A stretch of 64,000 nucleotides of DNA from Acidimicrobiia bacterium. GTDB lineage: Bacteria; Actinomycetota; Acidimicrobiia; Acidimicrobiales; Aldehydirespiratoraceae. A program made the translations under genes and the position numbers. The notes beneath the pieces were generated by a model, which worked only from the letters and a program-made list of their open reading frames with translations, made no database searches and was not told where the DNA came from. Within the stretch, counting starts at the first letter, position 1. Every line of letters begins with the position of its first letter. The stretch covers positions 286,653-350,652 of the forward strand of contig JAJEHD010000013.1 of assembly GCA_022819505.1 (NCBI GenBank), written 5' to 3'. Positions 52,078 to 60,484 of the stretch are shown piece by piece.

Positions 52078-53671
52078 CGTCGTTTCCGGACTCCGAGCGA
52101 GCGTGGCGGCGGTCGGCCAGACGGGACTGGAACCGGGATTGGCGGACAGCCACCCGATACCAGCGCAGCACGAGGCCGACGCCGGCCAGAAGCGGCGGGA
52201 TCGACATCCGGCCGCCCATCATCAGCGGAACCAGCGCCAACCGGCCGGGCCTGCCCAAGCCCTCGAGGCGGCCGTAGGCGCCGATCTCCCCCATCGCCGG
52301 GCCCACCGTGCTCACCGCGCTGACTGCCCCCCACACGCTGCCCAGCAGCGACACGCCGGAGATTCCCAGCAGCATGGCCCCGGACCCGACGAGCACCACG
52401 AAGGCGACCTGGTGCCCGCCGAGGCGGTCGAGGGTGCGGCGCGTCAGGGTTTCGCCGTCGCGCCTCACCAGGATTAGCGCGTACGGGTCGAGTTGGCGGC
52501 GCAGTTCGCCCCCGGCGGAGCCCATCAGCAGGCGGGCCCGCATGACCTTCATCCCGCCACCGGGCGAGCCCAGCATGGTTCCGATGCCGGCGGCCACCAG
52601 CAGCACCACTGCGGCCGACTCGCCCCACCCGGTCCAGTCGGCGACCGCGAATCCGGTGGTGCTCATCATCGACACCGCCATGAAGCCGGCCTCGCCCCAC
52701 CCGATGTCGCGATGGATCGCGATGGCGGCCGTGGCCACGGCCAGCAGCAGCACGAAGACTCTGAGTTCCTGGGAGCGCCACAGGGGGCTGACCCTTCCCC
52801 GGACTATCCACCAGATCACGAAGATCCCGGCGCCGGCCACCAGCATCCCGACCGCGGCGACCGCGTGGGTGCCGCCTCCATAGCCGGCCAGGGAATCGAC
52901 CCGACCGGTGAACCCGCCGGTGGAGGCTGTGCCCAGACCGACGACAAGGGCGTCAGTGGGTCCGAGGCCGGAGAGCAGGTAGGCGGCCACGCAGGCTGCT
53001 GTGAAGCCCGAATAGAGGATCAGCACCCGGCGGATCCCGGTGGATGCGTTGGGCACCAGGTCCTGCCCCCGCCGCCCGGTCGTGTAGCCGATGAGCGCGG
53101 TGGAGCGCAGTACCACCGGCATGGTCACGACCGCGATGAGGATCGCGATCAGGCCTCCCACCCAGCCGGTGGCCGACCGGAACAGCACGACCGTGCGCGA
53201 CGCCTCAGCAGCGTCGAGGAGTGTGACCGCGCTGGTGCTGAATCCCGCGGCCGACTCCACGAGGGCGTCGTCGAGACGCCCCAGCGATCCAGTGCCCGCA
53301 TAGACGGCCGCACCGAACAGCACCAGCACTGTCCACAGTAGGCCGATGCCCGCGAACACACGGCCGGCGGTGGGCCGCGCGGGGGGCGCGACCCGCCGCC
53401 GAGCGACGGCGGTCAGGGCCGTGCAGGCCGCCCCAACGACCCCGAAGGCGAACGCGTCGGCGTTGTCGTCGCCGATGCCCGCCAGACCACACAGCAGCGT
53501 CGCCACCCCGACGGCGAGGCCCGCATCGATCAGCGAGGCGAGCGCCCAGGACACGATCCGCACCGGGGCCTTGTCCTTCCCGCCGCCCAGCAGCGGGCGG
53601 GCACGGTTCGGGCTGCCGAGACGTCTCCTGCGGACCGCCGGCCGATCCTGCCTGCCAGCTAGTCGTCGCAC
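52070..53671 (-). CDS. TrkH-family protein, divergent (copy 3)
   Basis: Protein of 533 aa with the TrkH fold but clearly diverged from copies 1 and 2. Its pore loops read SAAGFSTSAVTLL, GTASTGGFTGRV, SMMSTTGFAVAD and SAVSTVGPAMG; the four glycines are kept but the surroundings differ, so ion selectivity (K+ versus Na+) may differ. A positively charged N-terminus of about 35 residues precedes the first helix; a later GTG near residue 37 is an alternative start. The GTG used overlaps the trkA stop by 13 bp. Confidence 0.85.
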   Translation of the reverse strand: MRRLAGRQDRPAVRRRRLGSPNRARPLLGGGKDKAPVRIVSWALASLIDAGLAVGVATLLCGLAGIGDDNADAFAFGVVGAACTALTAVARRRVAPPARPTAGRVFAGIGLLWTVLVLFGAAVYAGTGSLGRLDDALVESAAGFSTSAVTLLDAAEASRTVVLFRSATGWVGGLIAILIAVVTMPVVLRSTALIGYTTGRRGQDLVPNASTGIRRVLILYSGFTAACVAAYLLSGLGPTDALVVGLGTASTGGFTGRVDSLAGYGGGTHAVAAVGMLVAGAGIFVIWWIVRGRVSPLWRSQELRVFVLLLAVATAAIAIHRDIGWGEAGFMAVSMMSTTGFAVADWTGWGESAAVVLLVAAGIGTMLGSPGGGMKVMRARLLMGSAGGELRRQLDPYALILVRRDGETLTRRTLDRLGGHQVAFVVLVGSGAMLLGISGVSLLGSVWGAVSAVSTVGPAMGEIGAYGRLEGLGRPGRLALVPLMMGGRMSIPPLLAGVGLVLRWYRVAVRQSRFQSRLADRRHARSESGNDDG

Positions 53672-55011
53672 GTCAAGAGTTGGTGGACCTCCCGCACCGA
53701 GTCCGGAGTGGCGAAGACGACCAGGTGGTCGCGTCCCCGCAGCCGGCTCCGGCCGCGGGCGATGTGGGGCTTGCCGTCACGCACGATAGCCCCGATGAGC
53801 ACACCTTTGGGCAGCTTGAGATCCTGGACAGTGGCGCCGTCGGCGGGGCTGTCCTTGGCCACTTCCAGCTCCAGCACCTCGGCATCGGACTGAAGGAAGG
53901 TCGCCACCGCGGCCACATCGCCGCGCACGAAGCGCATCACGCCGTCGGCGGTGGCGGTGCGGGGCGACAGGGCCACATCCACTCCGGCCGAGTCCAGCAG
54001 CGAGAGCAGGGCCAGCTTGTGCACCACTGCGATCGTCTCCGACGCGCCCACCGACTTGGCGTACAGGCAGGCCAGGATGTTCGCCTCGTCCTCGCCGGTC
54101 AGCGCGGCCACCGCGTCGAAGCGGCCGATGTCGGTCTCCTCGAGCAGATCGGCGTCGGTGATGTCGCCCTCGAACACCTGCACGTCGGCAAGGTCCTCGG
54201 CCAATTCCAGGGCCCGGGCGGGGTCGCGCTCGACGATCACAACCTCCACTCCCCGCGCCGTCAGGCGGGCCGCGAGGATTCCAGCTGTGCGGCCACCGCC
54301 GAGCAGCAGCACATGGCGGGCGCGGCCCGTTCCCAGCCCCAGGAGCCTGGCCACCCGCCGGCGGGCCTCCCGCTTGCAGACCACCCTGACCAGGTCGTTC
54401 TCCATCAGCATGTAGTCGGCCCGGGGGATGTAGGTGTTGTCGCCGCGCGAGATCGCGCCGACCATGAACTCCCAGTCGGGCTCGTACTCGGCCGCCAACT
54501 CGGACAGGCGCCGGCCCACGATCGGGGCGTCGGCCTCGAGGCGGGTACCGATCACGATGGCCTCGCCGTGGGCCATCACCGCGATCTCCGACGCCCCCGG
54601 ATAGTCGAGCAGGTCGAGGATCCGCTCCGCGGTCTCATGGTCCGGGTCGATCACCAGATCGGCGCCGAACGCCTGCCTCAACTCGGCTGAACCGCGGCTG
54701 CGGAGTTCCTCGGCCTCGATGCGCACGACGGTGCTGGGCACGCCCTTCTGCTTGGCCACCAGCGACGCCACCAGGTTCACCTCGTCCTTGCTGGTGACCG
54801 ACACCACCAGGTCGCAGTCGTCGATCCCCGCGTCGGAGAGCACGCTTGGATGGGTGCCGCTGCCCTCCACCGTGAGCACATCCAGGTCGGCTGCCACCTG
54901 GCGGAGGCGGTTGGCGTCAATGTCGACCACCGACACGTTGTGGCGCTCGTGGCTGAGGCGGGCTGCGACGTAGGAACCGACCTCGCCCGCCCCCACGACG
55001 ATGACATGCAC
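53659..55011 (-). CDS. trkA: Trk system potassium uptake regulatory protein TrkA
   Basis: Cytoplasmic gating subunit of 450 aa with two RCK modules. The first Rossmann motif is HVIVVGAGEVGSYVAARLSH with the acidic VVDIDANRL, able to bind NAD(H). The second has HVLLLGGGRTAGILAARLTA, where GGGRTA departs from G-x-G-x-x-G. RCK-C domains follow each half. First gene of the trkA-trkH3-trkH2-trkH1 operon, in which every junction overlaps. ATG start 38 bp after the folate gene on the same strand. Confidence 0.93.
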   Translation of the reverse strand: MHVIVVGAGEVGSYVAARLSHERHNVSVVDIDANRLRQVAADLDVLTVEGSGTHPSVLSDAGIDDCDLVVSVTSKDEVNLVASLVAKQKGVPSTVVRIEAEELRSRGSAELRQAFGADLVIDPDHETAERILDLLDYPGASEIAVMAHGEAIVIGTRLEADAPIVGRRLSELAAEYEPDWEFMVGAISRGDNTYIPRADYMLMENDLVRVVCKREARRRVARLLGLGTGRARHVLLLGGGRTAGILAARLTARGVEVVIVERDPARALELAEDLADVQVFEGDITDADLLEETDIGRFDAVAALTGEDEANILACLYAKSVGASETIAVVHKLALLSLLDSAGVDVALSPRTATADGVMRFVRGDVAAVATFLQSDAEVLELEVAKDSPADGATVQDLKLPKGVLIGAIVRDGKPHIARGRSRLRGRDHLVVFATPDSVREVHQLLTCDD

Positions 55012-55048
55012 GCCTATTTTCTAGCGCCTCCGGCCGCTGCCGCGGCGA

Positions 55049-55639
55049 TCAGGCCAGCCGTCCGCCCGCCGCGACGACGACGCCGGTGTCGGTGACGACC
55101 GCGTCGAGAGGGACGTCCCATGGCTCCCGGGGGACCTCGCCGACCTGTTGGAACGAGTGCGCGATCCCCACGGCCACCGGCCGGGCCGCACCGGGGGCCA
55201 CCGCAGCCAGGGCACGGTCGTAGAACCCTCCGCCCTGTCCCAGCCGGTGACAGCCCCCGTCGAAGGCGGTGAGGGGCACCAGGACGACATCGTGGTCGGC
55301 GAAGGCCACCAACTCGCCGCCGACCGGCTCGGGAATCCCGAACGCGCCCGGCTCGAACGTCCGGCCGGCGTGCCAGGCCACGAACTCCAACTCCTCCCCC
55401 ACCACGCGGGGCAGGGTGAACACCTCGCGGCGCTCGCCGTCCAGGAGCCCATCGAGGGGAATCTCGCCCCTCACCGCCCGGTAGGCGGCCACCCGGCGGG
55501 CCTCGATCATGGCCGGCAGCGACTGGAGCCTGCGCCCCACCGCCGTGGAGGCCGCAGCCACATCGGCGGGGCTCAACCCGGCCCGACGGGCCCGCATCTC
55601 GGCCCGGAGCCGGGCCTTGGCCTCCGCCACTGAATCCAC
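55049..55639 (-). CDS. 5-formyltetrahydrofolate cyclo-ligase
   Basis: ATP-dependent enzyme of 196 aa converting 5-formyl-THF to 5,10-methenyl-THF. The N-terminal EAKARLRAEMRARRAGLS and the C-terminal ATP motif GQGGGFYDRAL are diagnostic; VPLTAFD precedes it. The GTG start (DSVAEAK) gives normal length; a TTG at 55660 would add seven residues. It lies 38 bp upstream of trkA on the same strand and diverges from hppA with about 50 bp between. Confidence 0.88.
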   Translation of the reverse strand: MDSVAEAKARLRAEMRARRAGLSPADVAAASTAVGRRLQSLPAMIEARRVAAYRAVRGEIPLDGLLDGERREVFTLPRVVGEELEFVAWHAGRTFEPGAFGIPEPVGGELVAFADHDVVLVPLTAFDGGCHRLGQGGGFYDRALAAVAPGAARPVAVGIAHSFQQVGEVPREPWDVPLDAVVTDTGVVVAAGGRLA

Positions 55640-55691
55640 CGCCCAAGAGTAGGCTCCCAAGGTTCTACGCCTTCACTAAGGGAGCAGACTC

Positions 55692-57800
55692 TTGCAAGCA
55701 ATTCCGTATATCGCGCTGGTGTCGGCCCTGGCGGCCCTCGCACTCGCCGCCTTCTTCTTCAAGGACGTGTCCTCGGCCCCGCCCGGCAACGAGCGGATGG
55801 TCGCGATCATGAAGCAGATACAGGCCGGCGCCCGGGCCTTCCTGCGCCAGGAGTACACCTGGGTGGCGGGCTTCGTGGTGATCATGGCGGTGCTGATACC
55901 GGTGATCACCGGCGTGGCCCTGTCGTTCCTGAGCTACCTGCTGGGTGCGGTGCTGTCGGCCGGCGCCGGGTACGCGGGCATGACCGTGGCCACCAGGGCC
56001 AACGCTCGCACCACCAACGCAGCCATCGACGGACCGTCCAAGGCGCTGCCGCTCGCTTTCCGGGGCGGCGCCGTCATGGGCTTCTCGGTGGCCGGGCTGT
56101 CGCTGCTGGGACTCACGTTCACGTACCTGCTGTTCGTCGAGTGGATCGGCACCGACGACGCCTTCGAGATCTTCACCGCCTTCGGCCTCGGTGCCAGCTC
56201 CATCGCCCTGTTCTCCAGGGTCGGTGGGGGCATCTACACCAAGGCGGCCGACGTGGGCGGCGACCTGGTGGGCAAGGTGGAGGCGGGCATCCCCGAGGAC
56301 GACCCCCGCAACCCCGCCACCATCGCCGACGCCGTCGGCGACAACGTGGGCGATGTCGCCGGGATGGGCGCCGACCTGTTCGAGAGCTACTCGGGCTCGA
56401 TCATCGCGCCGGTGGCCCTCACCGCCTTCAGTTTCGGCCTCGCCGCCGACGCGGCCGACCAGGAGCCCATCGTCCAGCTGCTGGTGTTCCCGATGGCGGT
56501 GGCCTTCGTCGGCATGATTGGGGCCATCGTCGGCTCGTTCGCGGTGCGCGGCGGGAGCAGCACCGAGGTCAAGGCGCTCGCCAAGCAGCTCCACCGGGGC
56601 ACCACGGTGGCCATGATCCTCACCGTCATCGGCACCCTGATCATGGGCCGCGTCTTCTTCGGCGACGCCGACCTGTTCGAGGCGTGGTACGGGCTGCCGC
56701 TGTCGGTCATCGGCGGGCTCGTCGTGGGCTGGGGCATCGGCAAGGTGGCCGAGATCTGGACCAGCGACCACTTCCCGCCGGTGCGCCGGATCGCCTCCCA
56801 GGCCGAGACCGGCCCGGCCACCACCGTGCTGTCCGGCGTGTCGGCCGGGATGGTGTCGGTGGCTGCCTCGGTCGGGCTCATCGCCGTCGGCGTCCTGATC
56901 GCCTACTGGGGCGGCCAGCAGACCCTCGGCGACACGACCTTCGGTGGCGTGTACGGCATCGCGGTGGCCGCGGTCGGGATGCTGGCCACCACCGGAGTGG
57001 TGGTCTCGGTCGACGCCTACGGGCCCATCGCCGACAACGCGGGCGGCATCGCCGAGATGGCTGAACTCGACCCCAGCGTGCGGGAGGTGACCGACGCGCT
57101 CGACTCGCTGGGCAACACCACCGCCGCCATAGCCAAGGGCTTCGCGGTCGGCTCGGCCGCTCTCACCGCGCTGGCGCTGTTCAAATCGTTCGAGGTGGCC
57201 CTCACCAGCGCTGCCGCCGAGGAGGGCAAGTCCTTCGTGCTGAGCCTCGACGTCGGCTCGGTCGACGTGTTCATCGGGCTGTTCCTCGGCGCGATGGTCC
57301 CGTTCCTGTTCGCGGCCCTCACCATCGACGCGGTGGGCCGGGCCGCCAACAAGATGATCGAGGAGGTGCGCCGCCAGTTCCGCGAGATACCCGGGCTGCG
57401 CGAGGGCACTCCCGGCGTGGAGCCGGACTCCGCGGCGTGCGTGGCCATCTCCACCCGGGGATCGCTGCGGGAGATGCTGGCCCCCGGTGCGCTGGCCGTG
57501 GTGGTGCCGCTCGTCATCGGGTTCATCGACGTCGACGCCCTGGGCGGCTTCCTAGCGGGGGCGCTGGTAAGCGGCTTCGCGCTGGCGATCTTCATGGCCA
57601 ATGCCGGCGGGGCGTGGGACAACGCCAAGAAGTACATCGAGGCCGGCGCGCACGGCGGCAAGGGCTCGGACCCCCACAAGGCCGCCGTGGTGGGCGACAC
57701 CGTCGGCGACCCGTTCAAGGACACTGCTGGGCCCTCGATGAACATCCTCATCAAGGTGATGACGATCGTCTCGCTGGTCTTCGCCTCGGCGTTCGTTTAG
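55692..57800 (+). CDS. hppA: Membrane-bound ion-translocating pyrophosphatase (HppA)
   Basis: Integral membrane protein of 702 aa coupling PPi hydrolysis to H+ (or Na+) pumping, with about 16 membrane segments. Catalytic motifs are clear: TKAADVGGDLVGKVEAGIPE, DDPRNPATIADAVGDNVGD and, near the end, VVGDTVGDPFKDTAGPSMN. The GNTTAAIAKGF segment has Ala where K+-independent enzymes have Lys, indicating the K+-dependent class. TTG start with AAGGGAG upstream. It would also use the PPi released by CysD-type reactions. Followed by tandem GC-rich repeats. Confidence 0.95.
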   Translation: MQAIPYIALVSALAALALAAFFFKDVSSAPPGNERMVAIMKQIQAGARAFLRQEYTWVAGFVVIMAVLIPVITGVALSFLSYLLGAVLSAGAGYAGMTVATRANARTTNAAIDGPSKALPLAFRGGAVMGFSVAGLSLLGLTFTYLLFVEWIGTDDAFEIFTAFGLGASSIALFSRVGGGIYTKAADVGGDLVGKVEAGIPEDDPRNPATIADAVGDNVGDVAGMGADLFESYSGSIIAPVALTAFSFGLAADAADQEPIVQLLVFPMAVAFVGMIGAIVGSFAVRGGSSTEVKALAKQLHRGTTVAMILTVIGTLIMGRVFFGDADLFEAWYGLPLSVIGGLVVGWGIGKVAEIWTSDHFPPVRRIASQAETGPATTVLSGVSAGMVSVAASVGLIAVGVLIAYWGGQQTLGDTTFGGVYGIAVAAVGMLATTGVVVSVDAYGPIADNAGGIAEMAELDPSVREVTDALDSLGNTTAAIAKGFAVGSAALTALALFKSFEVALTSAAAEEGKSFVLSLDVGSVDVFIGLFLGAMVPFLFAALTIDAVGRAANKMIEEVRRQFREIPGLREGTPGVEPDSAACVAISTRGSLREMLAPGALAVVVPLVIGFIDVDALGGFLAGALVSGFALAIFMANAGGAWDNAKKYIEAGAHGGKGSDPHKAAVVGDTVGDPFKDTAGPSMNILIKVMTIVSLVFASAFV

Positions 57801-57810
57801 GGAGGTTCGC

Positions 57811-57914
57811 CCGGCCGGCGGGTCCTGTCGCAGGCTCCGTCCGGCCGACGGGGCAAGGGAATTCCCCTCCCGGCCGGCGGGTCCTGTCGCCGGGCTCCGT
57901 CCGGCCGACGGGGC
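57811..57914 (+). repeat. Tandem ~45-bp repeat after hppA
   Basis: Two nearly identical units (57811-57854 and 57870-57914) begin CCGGCCGGCGGGTCCTGTCG and end CCGTCCGGCCGACGGGGC, with a GGGAATTCCC palindrome in the spacer. A degenerate inverted piece follows (GTCGGCCGCCCGGACCCGTC). They fill most of the gap between two convergent genes. Confidence 0.8.
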
Positions 57915-57922
57915 TTCGCCCC
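57910..57922 (+). terminator. Hairpin at end of the tandem repeats
   Basis: GGGGC-TTC-GCCCC, a perfect 5-bp stem with a 3-nt loop followed by ATTG, about 110 bp after the hppA stop; plausible bidirectional terminator for hppA and the convergent dehydrogenase. Confidence 0.4.
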
Positions 57923-57988
57923 ATTGTCGGCCGCCCGGACCCGTCGCCACCCCCCGGCCTGGCGGTCGCGGGCGGCGAGCGCTCCTTG

Positions 57989-59092
57989 CTAGCTAGGGGA
58001 TATCTCGATGACTGTGCGGACGCCTTGGGCTTTGCGGAGGCGGTTGAAGCCTTCGTTTATGCCCTCCAGGGGCAGGCGGGCGGTGATCATGGACTCGAGG
58101 TCGAGTTCGCCGCGCTGCCAGAGGCCGACTAGGAGTGGGATGTCGCGGCTGGGCCAGCAGTCGCCCAGGAGGCTGCCCACCAACCGTTTCTGCTGGATCA
58201 TGAACACTGTGGTCGAGCCGATGTCGGTGGTGTGCTCGGGCGGTGGCGCGCCCACCACCACCGTCGTGCCACCGGATCCGGTGATTTCCACGCCCAGGCT
58301 CGCGAGGCCGGGCACTCCGGCCGTCTCGAAGGCGTAGTCGGCTCCCCGGCCCCGGGTGGCGTCGGCCACCGCCGCCTTCAGCTCGGCCGGGTCCGCACCC
58401 ACCGCATCGGTGGCTCCGAGGCGCAGCGCCGCCTGCCGGCGGGACTCGACCGGGTCGGAGGCGATGATGCGGGAAGCTCCTGCGATGCGGGCTCCCTGCA
58501 CCGCCGAGATCCCGACGCCACCCAGGCCGGTGACCACCACGGTGGCGCCGCGCTCCACCGACGCGGTGTTGAGCACCGCCCCCACTCCGGTCTGTACCGC
58601 GCAGCCGATCAGGCAGGCCACCTCCAGGGGCACGTCGTCGTCGAGGCGGACCACGCCGGAGGCCGGCACCACGGTGTGCTCCGCGAACGCGCCCACACCG
58701 AGGCCGCGGTGCACGAGCCGGCCGCGGCGCGAGAACGGCGATGAGGCATCGGGGCGAGTGCCGGCCACGAAGCTCATAGCCTGGGTGCACCGGCTGGCCT
58801 GCTGGCGGGCACAGCCGTCGCAGTGCCCGCACGGCGCCAGCGGCGTGATCATCACCTTGTCGCCCTCGGACACATGGGAGACCCCGTCGCCGACGCCGGC
58901 CACCACTCCGGCCGCCTCATGGCCGAGCACCGCCGGGACCATATAGCCGCCCTCGATGATGGTGAGGTCGCTGTGGCAGATGCCGCTGTGGCTCACAGCC
59001 ACGCACACCTCGCCGGGGCGGGGGTCGGCCAGATCAAGGTCGTCGACCAGCTCCAGCGGGGACGACGGATCGGACAGCAAGGCGGCTCTCAC
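57989..59092 (-). CDS. Zinc-dependent alcohol dehydrogenase (class III-like/NDMA-dependent group)
   Basis: Medium-chain dehydrogenase of 367 aa. Catalytic zinc ligands are Cys in SGICHSD, His in GHEAAG and Cys in CLIGCAVQTG. The structural zinc site has four cysteines in PCGHCDGCARQQASRC. The NAD-binding motif is GLGGVGISAVQGA with the acidic SDPVESR. Substrate is unknown; relatives oxidise alcohols or formaldehyde adducts. GTG start. Its upstream gap to divergent menB holds repeat copy D. Confidence 0.9.
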   Translation of the reverse strand: MRAALLSDPSSPLELVDDLDLADPRPGEVCVAVSHSGICHSDLTIIEGGYMVPAVLGHEAAGVVAGVGDGVSHVSEGDKVMITPLAPCGHCDGCARQQASRCTQAMSFVAGTRPDASSPFSRRGRLVHRGLGVGAFAEHTVVPASGVVRLDDDVPLEVACLIGCAVQTGVGAVLNTASVERGATVVVTGLGGVGISAVQGARIAGASRIIASDPVESRRQAALRLGATDAVGADPAELKAAVADATRGRGADYAFETAGVPGLASLGVEITGSGGTTVVVGAPPPEHTTDIGSTTVFMIQQKRLVGSLLGDCWPSRDIPLLVGLWQRGELDLESMITARLPLEGINEGFNRLRKAQGVRTVIEISPS

Positions 59093-59187
59093 GGCGGGCC
59101 AACCCTACTGGCACCGGCATCGGCGGGCCCGCCCTGGCTTAGAGCGTCCGCGAGTAGGTGGGAGCCCGTCGCGCCGCAACGGAGTGA

Positions 59188-59276
59188 TTCCCGCTCTTGT
59201 TCGCTGCGCTCACGGGCCGCTCGGGCCACGGCCTCGCTCGTGCAGGCTGGTCGCGCACGTCAATTCGCTCGGCCTC
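59188..59276 (-). repeat. Dispersed ~90-bp repeat, copy D
   Basis: Read on the minus strand it begins GAGGCCGAGCGA, contains GAGGCCGTGGCCCGAGCGG and ends AAGAGCGGGAAT, with the same overall length as copies A-C; the centre is diverged. It lies in the 225-bp divergent gap between the dehydrogenase and menB, about 40 bp from the menB start. Next to it, at about 59150-59175, is GCGAGTAGG...AGCCCGT, like the tip of the hairpins at 60261. Confidence 0.85.
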
Positions 59277-59317
59277 TGGGATGCAGCCGCTGCCGGTCGC
59301 GGCTGTAGTGTGCCGTC

Positions 59318-60220
59318 GTGGTCTCAGAGCTCTTCGACCCCGAGGCCTGGCGGGCTCTCGACGGTTTCGACGACCTCACCGACGTCACCTACCACCGGGC
59401 TGTCGACCAGGGCACGGTGCGGGTGGCCTTCGACCGTCCCGAGGTCCGCAACGCCTTCCGGCCCCACACCGTGGACGAGCTGTACCGGTGCCTGGACCAC
59501 GCCCGGATGACCAGCGACGTGGGCTGCGTGCTGCTGACCGGCAACGGGCCGTCGCCCCGCGACGGGGGTTGGGCCTTCTGCTCGGGCGGCGACCAGCGCA
59601 TCCGGGGCCGCGACGGCTACCGGTACGCCACCGGCGAGACCGGCGACACCATCGACCCCGGACGTTCGGGCCGGTTGCACATCCTCGAGGTACAGCGCCT
59701 GGTCCGCATGATGCCCAAGGTGGTGATAGCAGTGGTGCCGGGCTGGGCCGTCGGCGGCGGCCACAGCCTTCACGCGGTGGCCGACCTGACCCTGGCCAGC
59801 GACGAGCACGCCCTGTTCAAGCAGACCGACACCGATGTGGCCAGCTTCGACGGCGGCTTCGGCTCGGCCTACCTGGCCAAGCAGATCGGCCAGAAGCGGG
59901 CCCGGGAGATCTTCTTCCTGGGCCGCACCTACTCGGCGCAGGAAGCCCACGAGATGGGCATGGTCAACGCGGTGATCCCTCACGCCGAGCTGGAGGCGGT
60001 GGCGCTGGAGTGGGCCCGGGAGATCAACGCCAAGAGCCCGACCGCGCAACGGATGGTCAAGTTCGCCCTCAACCTCGCCGACGACGGCCTGATCGGCCAG
60101 CAGGTGTTCGCGGGCGAGGCCACCCGGCTGGCCTACATGACCGACGAGGCCGCCGAAGGCCGGGACGCCTTCCTCAACAAGCGCCCCCCAGACTGGTCGC
60201 CCTTCGGCTGGCACTACTGA
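59318..60220 (+). CDS. menB: 1,4-dihydroxy-2-naphthoyl-CoA synthase (MenB)
   Basis: Crotonase-fold enzyme of 300 aa closing the naphthoquinone ring of menaquinone. FCSGGDQRIRGRDGY, VVPGWAVGGGHSLHAVADLT and DVASFDGGFGSAYLAKQIG are the MenB-specific active-site segments, and the C-terminus ends KRPPDWSPFGWHY as in characterised MenB. GTG start. No other men genes are in the window. It is followed by two large hairpin repeats before convergent putA. Confidence 0.95.
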   Translation: MVSELFDPEAWRALDGFDDLTDVTYHRAVDQGTVRVAFDRPEVRNAFRPHTVDELYRCLDHARMTSDVGCVLLTGNGPSPRDGGWAFCSGGDQRIRGRDGYRYATGETGDTIDPGRSGRLHILEVQRLVRMMPKVVIAVVPGWAVGGGHSLHAVADLTLASDEHALFKQTDTDVASFDGGFGSAYLAKQIGQKRAREIFFLGRTYSAQEAHEMGMVNAVIPHAELEAVALEWAREINAKSPTAQRMVKFALNLADDGLIGQQVFAGEATRLAYMTDEAAEGRDAFLNKRPPDWSPFGWHY

Positions 60221-60260
60221 CCCGGCGCCGGGCGGTGTGCGCCGGTTCGTTCGACCCGAT

Positions 60261-60344
60261 AGGCGGGAGACGCCGGTGCTCGACTTGCGAGCGAGTAGGG
60301 CGAAGCCCGTGCGAGCAAGCGAGCACCGGTGGCCACCCGCCGGG
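60261..60344 (+). repeat. Large palindromic repeat, unit 1
   Basis: 84-bp unit with outer arms GGCGGG (60262-60267)/CCCGCC (60336-60341), perfect inner arms CCGGTGCTCG (60273-60282)/CGAGCACCGG (60320-60329), and an apical hairpin GGGC-GAA-GCCC. Almost identical to unit 2, 122 bp downstream. Confidence 0.88.
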
Positions 60345-60382
60345 AAGGGGCGGCTGCGATGGGAAGCAGACCTCGCGGCATC

Positions 60383-60466
60383 AGGCGGGAGACGCCGGTG
60401 CTCGGCGTGCGAGCGAGTAGGGCGAAGCCCGTGCGAGCAAGCGAGCACCGGTGGCCACCCGCCGGG
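60383..60466 (+). repeat. Large palindromic repeat, unit 2
   Basis: Second 84-bp copy; it differs from unit 1 mainly at CGGCGTG instead of CGACTTG in one arm, where the hairpin is already mismatched. Both lie between convergent menB and putA, so they may act as a bidirectional terminator or as REP-type elements. Confidence 0.88.
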
Positions 60467-60484
60467 GGACGCCGGTCACAGGCA

